Positions 1 through 12,500 of a DNA stretch of 12,500 nucleotides are shown in pieces. The translations under genes were made by a program, and so were the position numbers. Numbering within the stretch: the first letter of the stretch is position 1; the number at the start of each line of letters is the position of its first letter. This DNA is from Chondrilla cf. caribensis (Eukaryota > Porifera > Demospongiae > Chondrillida > Chondrillidae), in assembly GCA_964020155.1 (NCBI GenBank), contig OZ026565.1, positions 3,573,553-3,586,052 on the forward strand, written 5' to 3'. The notes beneath the pieces are model-generated. The model searched no databases. It had not been told where the DNA came from and saw nothing but the letters and a program-made list of their open reading frames with translations.

Positions 1-517
1 GATGCTATTTGTAAAAGGATTATACCATGAGCAGTTTTATCTTACAGGGTATCCCTTAGCCCTAATACCATGAAGTGGCCGCAAATCATCAGCTGCTGTC
101 GAAAAAAGTGGGAGTATATCCAGGAGAATTGTTACTTATAGCTTAAACCCACATTTTGTAGACAATATCCCCGTCACTTAATGATGGAATTTTCAAAGAT
201 TGTACACCACACATAATCTTCGCCGGGGTGATGAAAAACCGGCGTCATCCATAGTTGAAGCCATTTTGACGGACATTTTTTGACATCACGATGCATGACG
301 ATGATATTTAAGCTTGATATAAAATATAAGCATTTTGCAGGGTCTGACTATTGTTTCACAACTAGTTAAAATCAGATTTCCGAATCGAAGTTACCCACTG
401 CTGCACCTTACGTTTCCATAGATTAGCTAGTATTCGCGCCGTCTAACTCAGATCCCTTCTCGCTTTCAATTTTGAAATTGGGACTTGGAGGCGAATAATA
501 ACCAGTACTGATAGTAA
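1..517. other. AT-rich stretch without a recognised gene
   Basis: No convincing gene is seen. A good 3' splice-site-like sequence (pyrimidine-rich, ending TTACAG at 47) is followed by a short open frame, 49-141, ending in TAG. It could be the last exon of a gene lying to the left, but 30 codons of unremarkable composition prove nothing. The rest is AT-rich with stops in all frames. Confidence 0.4.
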
Positions 518-746
518 GTACCTCTGATAAGAAGTACAGATTTGGTGGGCCCTTCAAGGTACTTACTAAGCAAGTTGGACTGTATTATCTATGATACGGC
601 TAACCACCTTGAGGGTTTAGAGTCTATGATGAGCGGAAGAGATTCAGATTCAGACACAGATTCTGTATCACCGCCTAATCCTATACTTTGGTCAGCGATT
701 ACCAAAAATACTTCTACGCCCGTATATTCAGCGAATTCATATCTTG
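518..746 (+). CDS. Candidate exon, acidic Ser/Asp-rich peptide, unrecognised
   Basis: The frame is open from 518, after a TAA at 515-517, and reaches a consensus donor GTAAGT at 747. The first ATG pair in frame is near 627. The peptide from there starts MMSGRD, continues into a run of alternating Ser/Asp, and reads on through PPNPILWSAI before the donor in phase 1. There is a possible acceptor (AAGTACAG, ending 539). No family is recognised. It could be a 5' exon of the Roc-COR gene downstream, a separate gene, or chance. The support is the near-perfect donor and the low-complexity acidic coding look; no homology supports it. Confidence 0.25.
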
Positions 747-2405
747 GTAAGTTTAGGAACTGATAATACTTAGCTAGTTTCGACTAGCTAGCTATATGTG
801 CTATAATTATAGTGTATATTTAGCTGGCAGCGCTATTAGTTTAGCGTGACCTTAAATTCTTAATCCAGGTATACCATATTATACCTATAAATAGATCGCT
901 AGGTATAGACTGCAGCTCCTTTGTTTGTTGAGTTCACCTTTGATTCGTCCCACATAGCTAATATTATTCCGTCAATGAGTAACTCGATGAGCGGATGGCC
1001 CGAAGGATTCTTGATATATATACTGACTTAAATTCAGATAACAATCTGAATCTAATCACTTACACTCATTGATACCTTGATGTTTCTAGACATGTCACTA
1101 GTGATTCAGAATTAGAATTTGGTTGGCAAAGGAAGCAAGTAGGCGGGGTTATAATTTTATTTTTTTGTGGCTTTGTACAGCAAAATAACCTTTAGGAAAT
1201 AACTTTGAGCCATACAGCCAATTCTCTACTTGCTGAACTCAGCTAAGCAAATTATACCTGCTTCATAATGTGATATATACCATTATATGGGATATAATAG
1301 GAAACCTTCAATTGATGCTGTATTTTCTTTTACACTGATCTATTGACTATGCAGTCAAGTTTAATGTCAGTGTTACATGATATATTATGTCCATGTGTCT
1401 TATAGAAGAGCTAATGAAGAAGGAAATTACTTCAAAAAGATCCAATGGGGAAAAGGTGTGTTGCAGCTTCTCTGTCTCTCTCATGTGCAAACATGGATAT
1501 TGTTTATGGGACAGGCCTCACTAAGCGTTAATGGAATTCTATCAACGCTTTAGTGCAGCTTGATATCTTTTATCACATGACATTCTTTTAATTTGATAGA
1601 GTTTAAACTGTGACTGGTTACATAAGAAAATCAAGCAATAATTACTGTAACAATAATTATTGATGTACATTCTGTGTAATGCTTTGATCCCTATCCTCAA
1701 ACCTTTAATTGAAGGTTTAAATCAAAGAATTGAAATTGTACTAGACTGTATGTATTGATTTAGACTTTTCAGTGGCTGCAGTGCAGCTATAAGTATAATT
1801 TACGTTTAGCAATGGAGTGCTTTGGTGTTTTATGAATCGAAAAAGTACAATAGTCATGACATTGAAATAAGGTCACAATGCCAGCATTGCTTGGTGCGTA
1901 CCTCGGTTGTCTTTGGTGTTCCACTTGGTACAGTCATCCGTTCCCGAGATATGACATATTGCCATTAAAAATGGTCTTTTGTTAACAAAATATGTTGGGA
2001 GTGGATTATTGTATCAAAATCACTCCCATGAAAGTTTTATAACAAAACTATGCATTGAAATTTCTACTTGTATCTTTTGAGCACTCTTCCCAGAGGCGAG
2101 CACCATAAATGTATGTTTTGATGACTGCATTTAACAGCATCTCAACAAATTTGAAACAAAATGTAGCTGATATACATAATATTATAATGGTATTCGGAAT
2201 GTGACCATTTGATATTGATGATTGACAACTATATAGCCGGGTAGTGAGGAATGTTGGAATTGGCAACCAAAAGAAGCCACGTACATAAGTGTTTATGGAC
2301 CTGCCATTTGTGCTATAAACTCATTATGACCATATTCTTTTTGTACCATAGCATAGTTGTATTTATTATAATTTTTTCTCACCCTCACTGTCATGTACTA
2401 TGTAG
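747..2405. other. Mostly non-coding stretch rich in short hairpins
   Basis: Apart from the small candidate exon at 1406-1455, I see nothing coding. Several perfect or near-perfect short inverted repeats are visible: TAGCTAG/CTAGCTA at 771-777 and 784-790; ATTCAGAT/ATCTGAAT at 1032-1039 and 1044-1051; CACTAAGCGTT with AACGCTTTAGTG at 1519-1529 and 1544-1555 (one bulge); and a nested pair at 1682-1727 (CTTTGAT/ATCAAAG outside, AAACCTT/AAGGTTT inside). Such density is common in AT-rich intronic or intergenic DNA containing remnants of small palindromic elements. No terminal inverted repeat with target duplication was identified. Confidence 0.45.
1406..1455 (+). CDS. Candidate 50-nt exon
   Basis: A short open segment lies between an acceptor (TGTCTTATAG ending 1405) and a donor (AAAAG then GTGTGT at 1456). 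Entered in phase 1 it reads ELMKKEITSKRSNGEK and leaves in phase 0. That is compatible with the phase-1 end of the 518-746 candidate and with a phase-0 entry at 2406. A basic, hydrophilic peptide of this length has little information content, so this could be chance. Confidence 0.18.
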
Positions 2406-2490
2406 ATTCGTAGGGGATCCTGGGGTTCTTATGTTTACCCCGAAAGTTGGAAGGATGAATTGATGACAATTCCACGGTCTGCGATTACTG
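2406..2490 (+). CDS. Candidate 85-nt exon ending at a consensus donor
   Basis: The segment starts after TATGTAG (AG at 2404-2405) and stops at a consensus donor GTAAGT at 2491. Read in phase 0 it is open throughout, beginning IRRGSWGSYVYPESWKDEL and ending in phase 1; the other two entry frames meet stops. Tyr/Trp-containing composition and the strong donor make it look more like real coding sequence than the other upstream candidates. I do not recognise a domain. It may be a 5' exon of the Roc-COR gene. Confidence 0.3.
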
Positions 2491-2727
2491 GTAAGTATTT
2501 GTTCAATTGGAATCAGGTGCAACTAAAACAATTTGAAGCATGCATCTCCTGTAATTTCACAGTATAAGTCTGATAAACAATTTTCGGATAACCATTAACA
2601 CTTTTCCGATAAATGTTGATTTCTATCGATCACGGTTCATCATTAACAGAGACACAAGCTATTCAGAATGATTCCTTGTATCTAGGAGTCTGGTGAACCT
2701 CCCAAGCTTAACGCGGGAATGAATAAG

Positions 2728-2853
2728 AGATCCAGGTCAAGATGGACGAGGACAACGAAACTAATGCTACGCAGATGGTTGAACTCCTGGAGAATGAATG
2801 CAGGACAACTGTCGTTAGAGCCAGAAAGGATTTAGGCTGGACCTTCCACAGCA
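2728..2853 (+). CDS. Candidate 5' exon (or first exon from ATG 2742) of the Roc-COR gene
   Basis: A short open frame starts at ATG 2742 (MDEDNETNATQMVELL...) and runs to TAA at 2907. A possible donor, CA then GTCAGT at 2854, gives a phase-1 end; a second possible donor at 2896 is also phase 1. Both fit an acceptor TTCCAG ending at 3196, which would fuse this peptide in frame to the MAEGG... segment of the next gene. If entered from upstream, the only phase-1 acceptor is AG at 2726-2727. The choice between 5' UTR and coding exon cannot be settled here. Confidence 0.25.
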
Positions 2854-3201
2854 GTCAGTACTGTCAGATTTTGAGAATCAACAGTACACGTTTTTGTAAT
2901 ATTACGTAAATAGAGGAAATCCGTTGGTGCTTATTGCTTACCCACCAACACTCATCCATTAACAGAAAAATGCTAAACAAAATTATCTCTACTTTTTTGC
3001 GTCATGTGCAAATTCGACAAAAAACTTTGAATAACTGCATTTAATTTATGTAAAGCAAATATTATGTTTGTTTGTCTTATTCTGGATCACTTTTCCTGCA
3101 TGTTTTGACCCTGAAGGTCATCCTTGGTAGGATTAGATACAAAATATGTATGTAAATATACTGTCTATCATTGTTATTTCCACGATTGTATTCCAGCTGC
3201 T

Positions 3202-5353
3202 ATGGCAGAAGGTGGATCCGTGGAGGTGGAAATAGTGAAGGTAGTCACACTAGGACCTCCAGAAGCTGGGAAGACTCAACTGAAGAGAGCTCTTACTGGC
3301 AACATGGAGGAGTCTACCGAGAGCACTCCTCTGTCCACAGGTGCCGAGGTGATCATGGAGAGGTTCTTTGATGGGGGAGTTAAGTGGGAGGCTTTGTGTG
3401 CAAGTGACCTCCAGAAAGCATTGTACAATACCATCCAGGGGAAGAACTACAATCCAGAATCCCCTCAATCCTCTGTTGGTACCTCAGTTTCTCAGGCAAC
3501 GCAGTCACCCAATCCTGAGATCCAAACCTCTCACCCACGTGAATCCACAGATGTGTGTGATGTCAAGTCTAGCACTGCCGGCAAAGATATTTTTTTGTCT
3601 GAATTCGCCAAGCTCAAGGAACGTGTCCTTGAGAATTTCTCCAAATCACAGGGAGATAGGCACCTCAACAAGGTCCGTTTCATCCACTTCATCGATAGCG
3701 GTGGTCAACCGGCCTTCTTCGATGTCCACCCAATGGTTGCCACCTCTCGTGCTGTGTACCTGATAGTCTACAACTCAGCCGAGGGTCTGTCTGCACGTCC
3801 AAGGATCACCTATCGTAAGCCAAGTGATTTCCCCACAAGAGTGCTCTCAAATCCGAATCAAACCAACCTCGATATGATCAGAAGATCTTTGTTCACTCTT
3901 TATCACTGCAAGGGGAAGTTTTTAAAGATGGAAGAAAGGCTCGAAAAATGTTTGGGCACTGAAAATGTTTCCCTTTCTTCCAACAAGCATCTCCCAATCA
4001 TAATGGTGGGGACAAGAAAGAGCCAATCCTGTCACAGCCATTCAGATCATTTGCGCAAATTGATGTCTTGTTTTTCCAGCAATCCGTCTTTGAGAAGTGG
4101 TATCTGGGAGGATGCCCGCTTCGTGGAAAGTTTCGACCCATCCTGTCAGGGTATCAAAGATCTACGTCAGATTATTTCAGATTCAATGTGCAAATTCAAA
4201 ATCCATTTCCCGCTGAAATGGTTCTATTGTCAATTAATTTTTTGGTCGGCCAATGATCCTGCATTCACTGTGATGCGATTTTGCGATTTGAAAGATTTGT
4301 GCATCCAAGAGGGCTTTGTCTCAGATGATGAGATGTTCCTCGCTCTCCTGACCACCTTTCACATGTTAGGAATCTTCAGCTGTCCAGACCTGGATGATGC
4401 CAATTTTGATGAAGAACGTCTTCAACGCTCGCCTGTGTTCACGAAGCCAGATGTTCTTTATCAGCGAGTTTCCACCTTGCTGGAAATCCCCTTCAGGGAT
4501 ATGAGGGCTCAACAAGAAAAAAGCATGCATGAGTTAATGGATTTGCAAGCCCTTCAGAAAAGTGGGATCATCACTGAAGATTCTCTCACTCTGTTGGGAA
4601 TACCAGACGCCATTGGTTCCTTCACTGGCTTTCATGCCTACCTGCTGAAATATCTCGTGGGCTGGGGCCTAGCTGCCGATGTTTCATCATTAAGTGGGAG
4701 GCCCGATAAAGACCGGGTTGAATCCAAGCAGCTTTTCATCCCTTCTGTTCTTTCTCCACGTGAAGAACACAATTTTCGTCCTGCCAATTGTCCTGTTCCT
4801 CCCTTTGCTCTGAGCATTTGTGACCAGAAGTCAGAGGAATATTACATCCCTCAGGGCCTGTTCCCTCATTTTGTGGTGAGCCTTATGCATCAATCTCAAA
4901 GAGGCTATGTAGTGAAGGTCGGAGATGAAGATTCCTACCCTCGTTGCCGTGATGTGATCACCATCACCAAACAGGTGCAAACATGAACCCAACTCCCCTA
5001 CACTGTTTATGCCGTCGACAATATGGATCATGTCGCTGTACACATTAATCCAGCTCAGACGAATGAAGACGCTCCTTCATGGCTCCCAACCGACTGCTGT
5101 CGTATCCTTGAAGATCTCCAGAATGTAATGGCTGAAGCTTATGCTCGACTGTATCAAAAAAGCCAGCAGCACTCAGTAATCCTCGGCTATGAGTGCCCTT
5201 GCCCACTAGCAAAGAAGAGGGGTCCTCACCTTGCTAGTTTGGACTATGGCCGCGAGGTTCCAGTCGTCCACTGTCTGTCATCTGGACAGGAGGGAATCTG
5301 GGAAATGACCTGTACTGGCACATTGCGGGATATTCTTTGCAGCAGGAGGAAAG
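3202..5353 (+). CDS. Exon encoding Roc-like GTPase and COR domains
   Basis: The P-loop GPPEAGKT is at residues 18-25 (bases 3253-3276), which fits GxxxxGK[ST]. The switch II/Walker B segment HFIDSGGQPAF is at residues 162-172, with DSGGQ matching the DxxGQ pattern of Roc domains. The G4 position reads VGTRKS (residues 269-274), where Roc-like proteins usually have THKD or NKxD. COR starts near FPLKWF (336-341), continues through LLTTFHMLGIF, LYQRVSTLLEIPF and YYIPQGLFPHFVVSL, and after the TGA codon through YTVYAVDNMDHVAVHI. A Cys/His cluster (YECPCP ... PHLAS ... VVHC) follows. The long loop between P-loop and switch II (residues 80-130) is Ser/Thr/Pro-rich. The exon ends in RRK plus one base before the donor GTCAGT at 5354. 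Confidence 0.85.
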
Positions 5354-6014
5354 GTCAGTTTGTATGCACTCTGTTCTTTTCGTAATTTATACACTGAAAC
5401 CTAATACTTTGCATCTCCCCTCCTATAGGTGGATCATCACTGAGCTCCAGCACACGACGATTATCAGAATCTGATATAACTGCTGAACTTGCCAAATGTA
5501 AGCTCCTCTCTCCTTGTAGTTTCAATTTGTTTGATCTCAATGTCAGATTGTTGTCCATCTTCAACTTTACAGTACGACAGCTGATTGTTTCAAACACTAC
5601 TTCTGTCAATCCAGTTCAAAGCCGTTCATCAGGAGAATTTTGTAGTAAGTAGTTACTTTGTGGTACAGTAACAGAGGTAATGGTTGTGTTGAATGAATGT
5701 ATCACTTCACTTTTCTATGCATCATAGGTAGAATCCCATCTGATATTGGCCTACGTAAAGTTGCAGTGAGAATTGGATCTTGTGATCTTTTGGCTGTGGA
5801 TTTGGGGATTCCCCTAGCTCATATTACCAGCATACCAGATGGTCCCCTCAAAGAATTACTCACTCTAGCATACTGGAGGGATGGGAAGTGTGACAGCTCC
5901 CTTCCTACTACATGGGGCTTTCTTCTGGAGAAAGTACAAGGTGTATCTGGACGGAATGTGGCAGAGGAACTGAGAGAGACCCTCTCCAAAGACCCAGCTT
6001 GTGTGCTCAAATGA
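3202..6014 (+). CDS. Roc-COR GTPase-like protein with C-terminal Death domain, interrupted by one in-frame TGA
   Basis: Four exons, join 3202-5353, 5429-5497, 5573-5644 and 5728-6014, are linked by three phase-1 introns of 75, 75 and 83 nt. The full frame is 860 codons including the stop and one internal TGA. Domain order: Roc-like P-loop GTPase (residues about 8-320), COR (about 330-650), a Cys/His-containing linker, then a Death domain (about 770-855). This layout resembles the C-terminal half of DAPK1 and the many Roc-COR-Death proteins of sponges and cnidarians, which are thought to act as cytosolic signalling switches that recruit partners through the Death domain. The partner and trigger are unknown here. 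No signal peptide or membrane segment is seen. ATG 3202 is the first ATG in this frame; the acceptor-like TTCCAG just upstream (3191-3196) leaves room for additional 5' coding exons. Either the TGA is a disabling or polymorphic stop, or it lies in a small optional intron. Confidence 0.85.
4975..5058 (+). other. Possible optional 84-nt intron (exitron-like) spanning the TGA
   Basis: A donor-like CAG|GTGCAA at 4975 and an acceptor-like CTCAG ending 5058 would remove exactly 84 nt (28 codons) and with it the TGA, keeping frame (phase 0). The size fits the 75-83 nt introns of the same gene. Against it, the segment has coding-like composition and appears to encode a conserved COR strand, the acceptor has a poor pyrimidine tract, and the other introns are phase 1. 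Confidence 0.3.
4984..4986 (+). other. In-frame TGA inside the COR domain
   Basis: The codon series reads K-Q-V-Q-T-TGA-T-Q-L-P-Y-T-V-Y-A-V-D with no frame change, and the frame stays open to the next donor at 5354. The sequence after the stop has the alternating hydrophobic pattern expected for the end of COR, so this is a single-codon interruption, not a domain boundary. CGA to TGA would be the simplest origin, but that is a guess. The base after the stop is A, not a classic CTAG-type readthrough context. Confidence 0.9.
5429..5497 (+). CDS. Second exon of the Roc-COR-Death gene (linker)
   Basis: A 69-nt exon after acceptor CCTATAG (5428) and before donor GTAAGC (5498), phase 1 at both ends. 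It encodes a Ser/Arg-rich linker (GGSSLSSSTRRLSESDITAEL). Inclusion or skipping keeps frame, so it could be an alternative cassette. No domain is recognised. Confidence 0.65.
5573..5644 (+). CDS. Third exon of the Roc-COR-Death gene (linker)
   Basis: A 72-nt exon after acceptor TTTACAG (5572) and before donor GTAAGT (5645), phase 1 at both ends. It encodes LRQLIVSNTTSVNPVQSRSS and a few more residues. It is hydrophilic and likely a flexible linker in front of the Death domain. Like the previous exon it can be skipped without a frameshift. Confidence 0.6.
5728..6014 (+). CDS. Last exon: Death domain
   Basis: The exon begins after acceptor CATCATAG (5727) in phase 1 and ends at TGA 6012-6014. 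It encodes about 95 residues with a Death-fold pattern: an amphipathic first helix (LRKVAVRIGS), the LAVDLGIPLAHITSI segment, the LLTLAYWRDGK helix, a Trp-containing TTWGFLLEKVQGV segment, and a last helix VAEELRETLS. The Leu/Trp spacing and the about 80-residue size are those of a complete Death domain. Death domains form homotypic complexes with adaptor proteins; here it sits at the C-terminus as in DAPK1. Confidence 0.8.
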
Positions 6015-6172
6015 ACTTTCCTCCATGTAAGTACATGTGAGTCAGTGTGAGACCCTGAGTGAAGGAGTGATGCATTGTGTGTTGTATCTGATGGTTTCCT
6101 ATTGCTCAGTTGTGCCCTAGTGTGACCTCAGGGTAGTCTCTCGTGGACGGCCCTCTCTCCATTTCAATGTAC

Positions 6173-6191
6173 ACTTCTGTTCAACAGAAGT
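6173..6191 (+). repeat. Short perfect hairpin in the gene 1 3' UTR
   Basis: ACTTCTGT (6173-6180) pairs perfectly with ACAGAAGT (6184-6191) around a 3-nt loop. Outside it, CCATTTC and GAAAATGG can extend the stem with mismatches. It might be an RNA structure in the 3' UTR or the tip of an old palindromic element. Confidence 0.5.
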
Positions 6192-7061
6192 GAAGGGAAA
6201 ATGGAATGTTCCACATGAGATTAGTTTGAGGGAGGTTCAGTGTTACGCAATGTTTGCAATCTTCGTTTGCTCAACACCACACTTAGCCAAACGAATTCTC
6301 CCTGGTACATAGACGCCTTGTTTCTGTATCTTTACACGAGCTGGTGTTCTCTAGCCAAATGGTACCACTTAGCTATTGTATAGTAGGATTGTACAGCCTC
6401 CGGTACCCTGGATCATCATAATATTCGTCTACCCTGTACTTGGCAATGTCTGCTTACAGTATGTACTTGAGTATGGTAATATGTGTGACAAGAAACTGTC
6501 CTGTTTTCTGACATGTCAGGGATTACTGTGCTCTTCTGTGATTGTTCCCTCTTAGATTGAACCAGTCTCAACTCAATCTGTGCAGATTTAGTCAAACTTT
6601 CTTTCTTGATGTCTTTCAAATTTAGTATTATAACCTTGATAGTTTCTTCATTATTATTGTCATAACCCTGTGTTTTAGTTGAACATTGTGTTTTGTATAT
6701 AATTTTGTATAATTCCTACTTTCTACTTGCCTATACTAGGTGCCTATGTACGTGTCTATAATAATAATGTAATGTGTTGTTAAAATTTAATATTGCATTA
6801 TAGTAATAATTTATATATAATTATTCCGATAAAGTTTCTTATGTGCACATGAAATACAGCCAGCATATGCATGCAGCATAAATATGTGGCCATGGTATAA
6901 TATAGACTCAATAATAATAATACACGAGTCATACGTGATAGATCTATACATCTAAGCAAGTTATATTAACGTTGTCTCCTATCTAGTAATGCTGATTGCG
7001 TGTGACTATCACGTGTACCTAACCACGAATTAGAAAATGGCCGTTGTGAGGTTAGTACGCG

Positions 7062-7196
7062 CAATGAATTAGGTTCTGCGCGTATCGAATCTTTGGCGCG
7101 TACGTAGACTATGCAACTTTGATATGAAGTTTTTTGGTTTGTCTGGTACATATGTGAGGTAAATGCGCCTAACGTTGGACGTTACCTAATTCATTG
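7062..7196. repeat. 135-bp element bounded by 13-bp perfect inverted repeats, upstream of PORCN
   Basis: CAATGAATTAGGT at 7062-7074 is repeated in inverted form at 7184-7196. Similarity continues outward imperfectly (TACGCG on the left against GCGTAGC on the right). The interior has CpG-rich patches (TGCGCG, GGCGCG). It could be a small non-autonomous DNA transposon remnant or a regulatory palindrome. No target-site duplication was confirmed. Confidence 0.5.
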
Positions 7197-7336
7197 GCGT
7201 AGCTATTGTTGTCAGGAAAAGAAATATTTATAGATTATGTTCTTATTCCTCATATTCCAGATAAGACACCTTCTTTGGTCTTGTCATTATTGGACGGGTT
7301 GGATAGAAGTGAGCAGGATTGAACTGAGGGGGAGAC

Positions 7337-12229
<4,893 letters not shown>

Positions 12230-12302
12230 GTGAGTATGGTATACATTTATGTTCTCTTTCTTCACCAAGTGTCAACTGTTTTCAGTAGCACCTTACAATA
12301 TA

Positions 12303-12348
12303 GACCACCTGTGGGACCAGTCAAAGTGGTCTCATTTGTGAGGTGGTC
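12303..12348. repeat. Nested inverted repeat at the start of PORCN intron 8
   Basis: GACCACCT (12303-12310) and AGGTGGTC (12341-12348) are exact reverse complements. Inside them GACCA and TGGTC (12314-12331) pair as well. The wording resembles that of the tandem repeat just downstream. Confidence 0.5.
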
Positions 12349-12381
12349 GTAGTTCTGATGTTGAAACTGTAGCACAGTTGG

Positions 12382-12500
12382 ACCTGTCTAATGTGGTCAC
12401 CTATGGGACCTCATGTACAGTGGAACCTGTCTAATGTGGTTACCTATGGGACCTCATGTACAGTGGAACCTGTCTAATGTGGCCACCTATGGGACCTCAT
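12382..12500. repeat. 43-bp tandem repeat running off the right edge
   Basis: Units beginning ACCTGTCTAATGTGG start at 12382, 12425 and 12468, exactly 43 bp apart, differing at one or two bases (GTCACC, GTTACC, GCCACC). The array continues beyond the window, inside PORCN intron 8. Confidence 0.9.

Larger units (their letters stand above)
6015..7336. other. Intergenic region: 3' UTR of gene 1, promoter and 5' UTR of PORCN
   Basis: No coding region is seen. The left part is a 3' UTR candidate, AT-rich after about 6600. I see no canonical AATAAA, only variants such as GATAAA (6829) and CATAAA, so the polyadenylation site is undecided. A CpG-containing patch (7055-7110) with an inverted repeat lies before PORCN. 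A strong acceptor-like sequence (CTTATTCCTCATATTCCAG, ending 7260) suggests that the 5' UTR of PORCN is spliced in at 7261, 76 nt before its ATG. Confidence 0.55.

Noticed and set aside
2048..2266. Minus-strand 72-codon frame
   Set aside because: No recognisable domain, AT-rich composition and no splice or promoter support.
3124..3201. Upstream extension of the Roc-COR frame to 3124
   Set aside because: It would begin with TTG, not ATG, and the segment looks intronic, ending in TTCCAG at 3196. ATG 3202 or a spliced upstream exon is more likely.
5498..5519. Intron ending at the first AG (TTGTAG at 5519)
   Set aside because: It would be only 22 nt. The AG at 5572 gives 75 nt and keeps the frame.
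4984..6110. Selenocysteine reading of the TGA with a SECIS in the 3' UTR
   Set aside because: The 3' UTR was scanned by eye around 6065-6110, where TGAT words occur, but no ATGA/AA/GA arrangement was found, and no selenoprotein is known in this family.

Overview
The window looks like nuclear DNA of an early-branching animal, most likely a demosponge. That is an inference from three things: a Ras-of-complex (Roc)/COR GTPase protein ending in a Death domain, a type of protein greatly expanded in sponges; very short introns of 75-83 nt in that gene; and a complete-looking intron/exon structure for the metazoan Wnt acyltransferase Porcupine. All splice junctions proposed here obey GT-AG and all phases were added up by hand. 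Species cannot be named from the sequence.

Layout, all on the + strand. Bases 1-2740 are AT-rich, mostly non-coding and full of short hairpins. They hold a few small open stretches between plausible splice sites (518-746, 1406-1455, 2406-2490, 2728-2853). These can be chained in phase into the gene that follows, but none is recognisable by family. Bases 3202-6014 carry gene 1, a Roc-COR-Death protein in four exons. Its reading frame is broken by one in-frame TGA (4984-4986) in the middle of the COR domain, although homologous-looking sequence continues in the same frame on both sides. Bases 6015-7336 are intergenic (3' UTR of gene 1, promoter and 5' UTR of gene 2), with no gene seen. Bases 7337-12229 carry gene 2, PORCN (Porcupine, an MBOAT O-acyltransferase), as eight exons with the conserved Asn and catalytic His. 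The gene runs off the right edge.

The most unusual part is the intron content of PORCN. Nearly every intron carries a different tandem repeat or fold-back element, often starting within 10-30 nt of a 5' splice site: a fold-back element (intron 1), a 26-bp minisatellite with a 130-bp higher-order copy (intron 2), a TATG tract framed by inverted repeats and a strong hairpin (intron 3), CT/GT tracts (intron 4), a G-run duplication (intron 5), a 25-bp minisatellite with ten TGCATG motifs (intron 6), an uninterrupted (CA)70 (intron 7) and a 43-bp repeat (intron 8). The (GT)n of intron 4 and the (CA)70 of intron 7 are complementary and flank exons 5-7.

The two genes are not obviously linked in function. 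Gene 1 probably belongs to an innate-immune or cell-death type of signalling family. Gene 2 palmitoleoylates Wnt ligands in the endoplasmic reticulum. No CRISPR array, rRNA, tRNA, bacterial operon or viral gene was seen.
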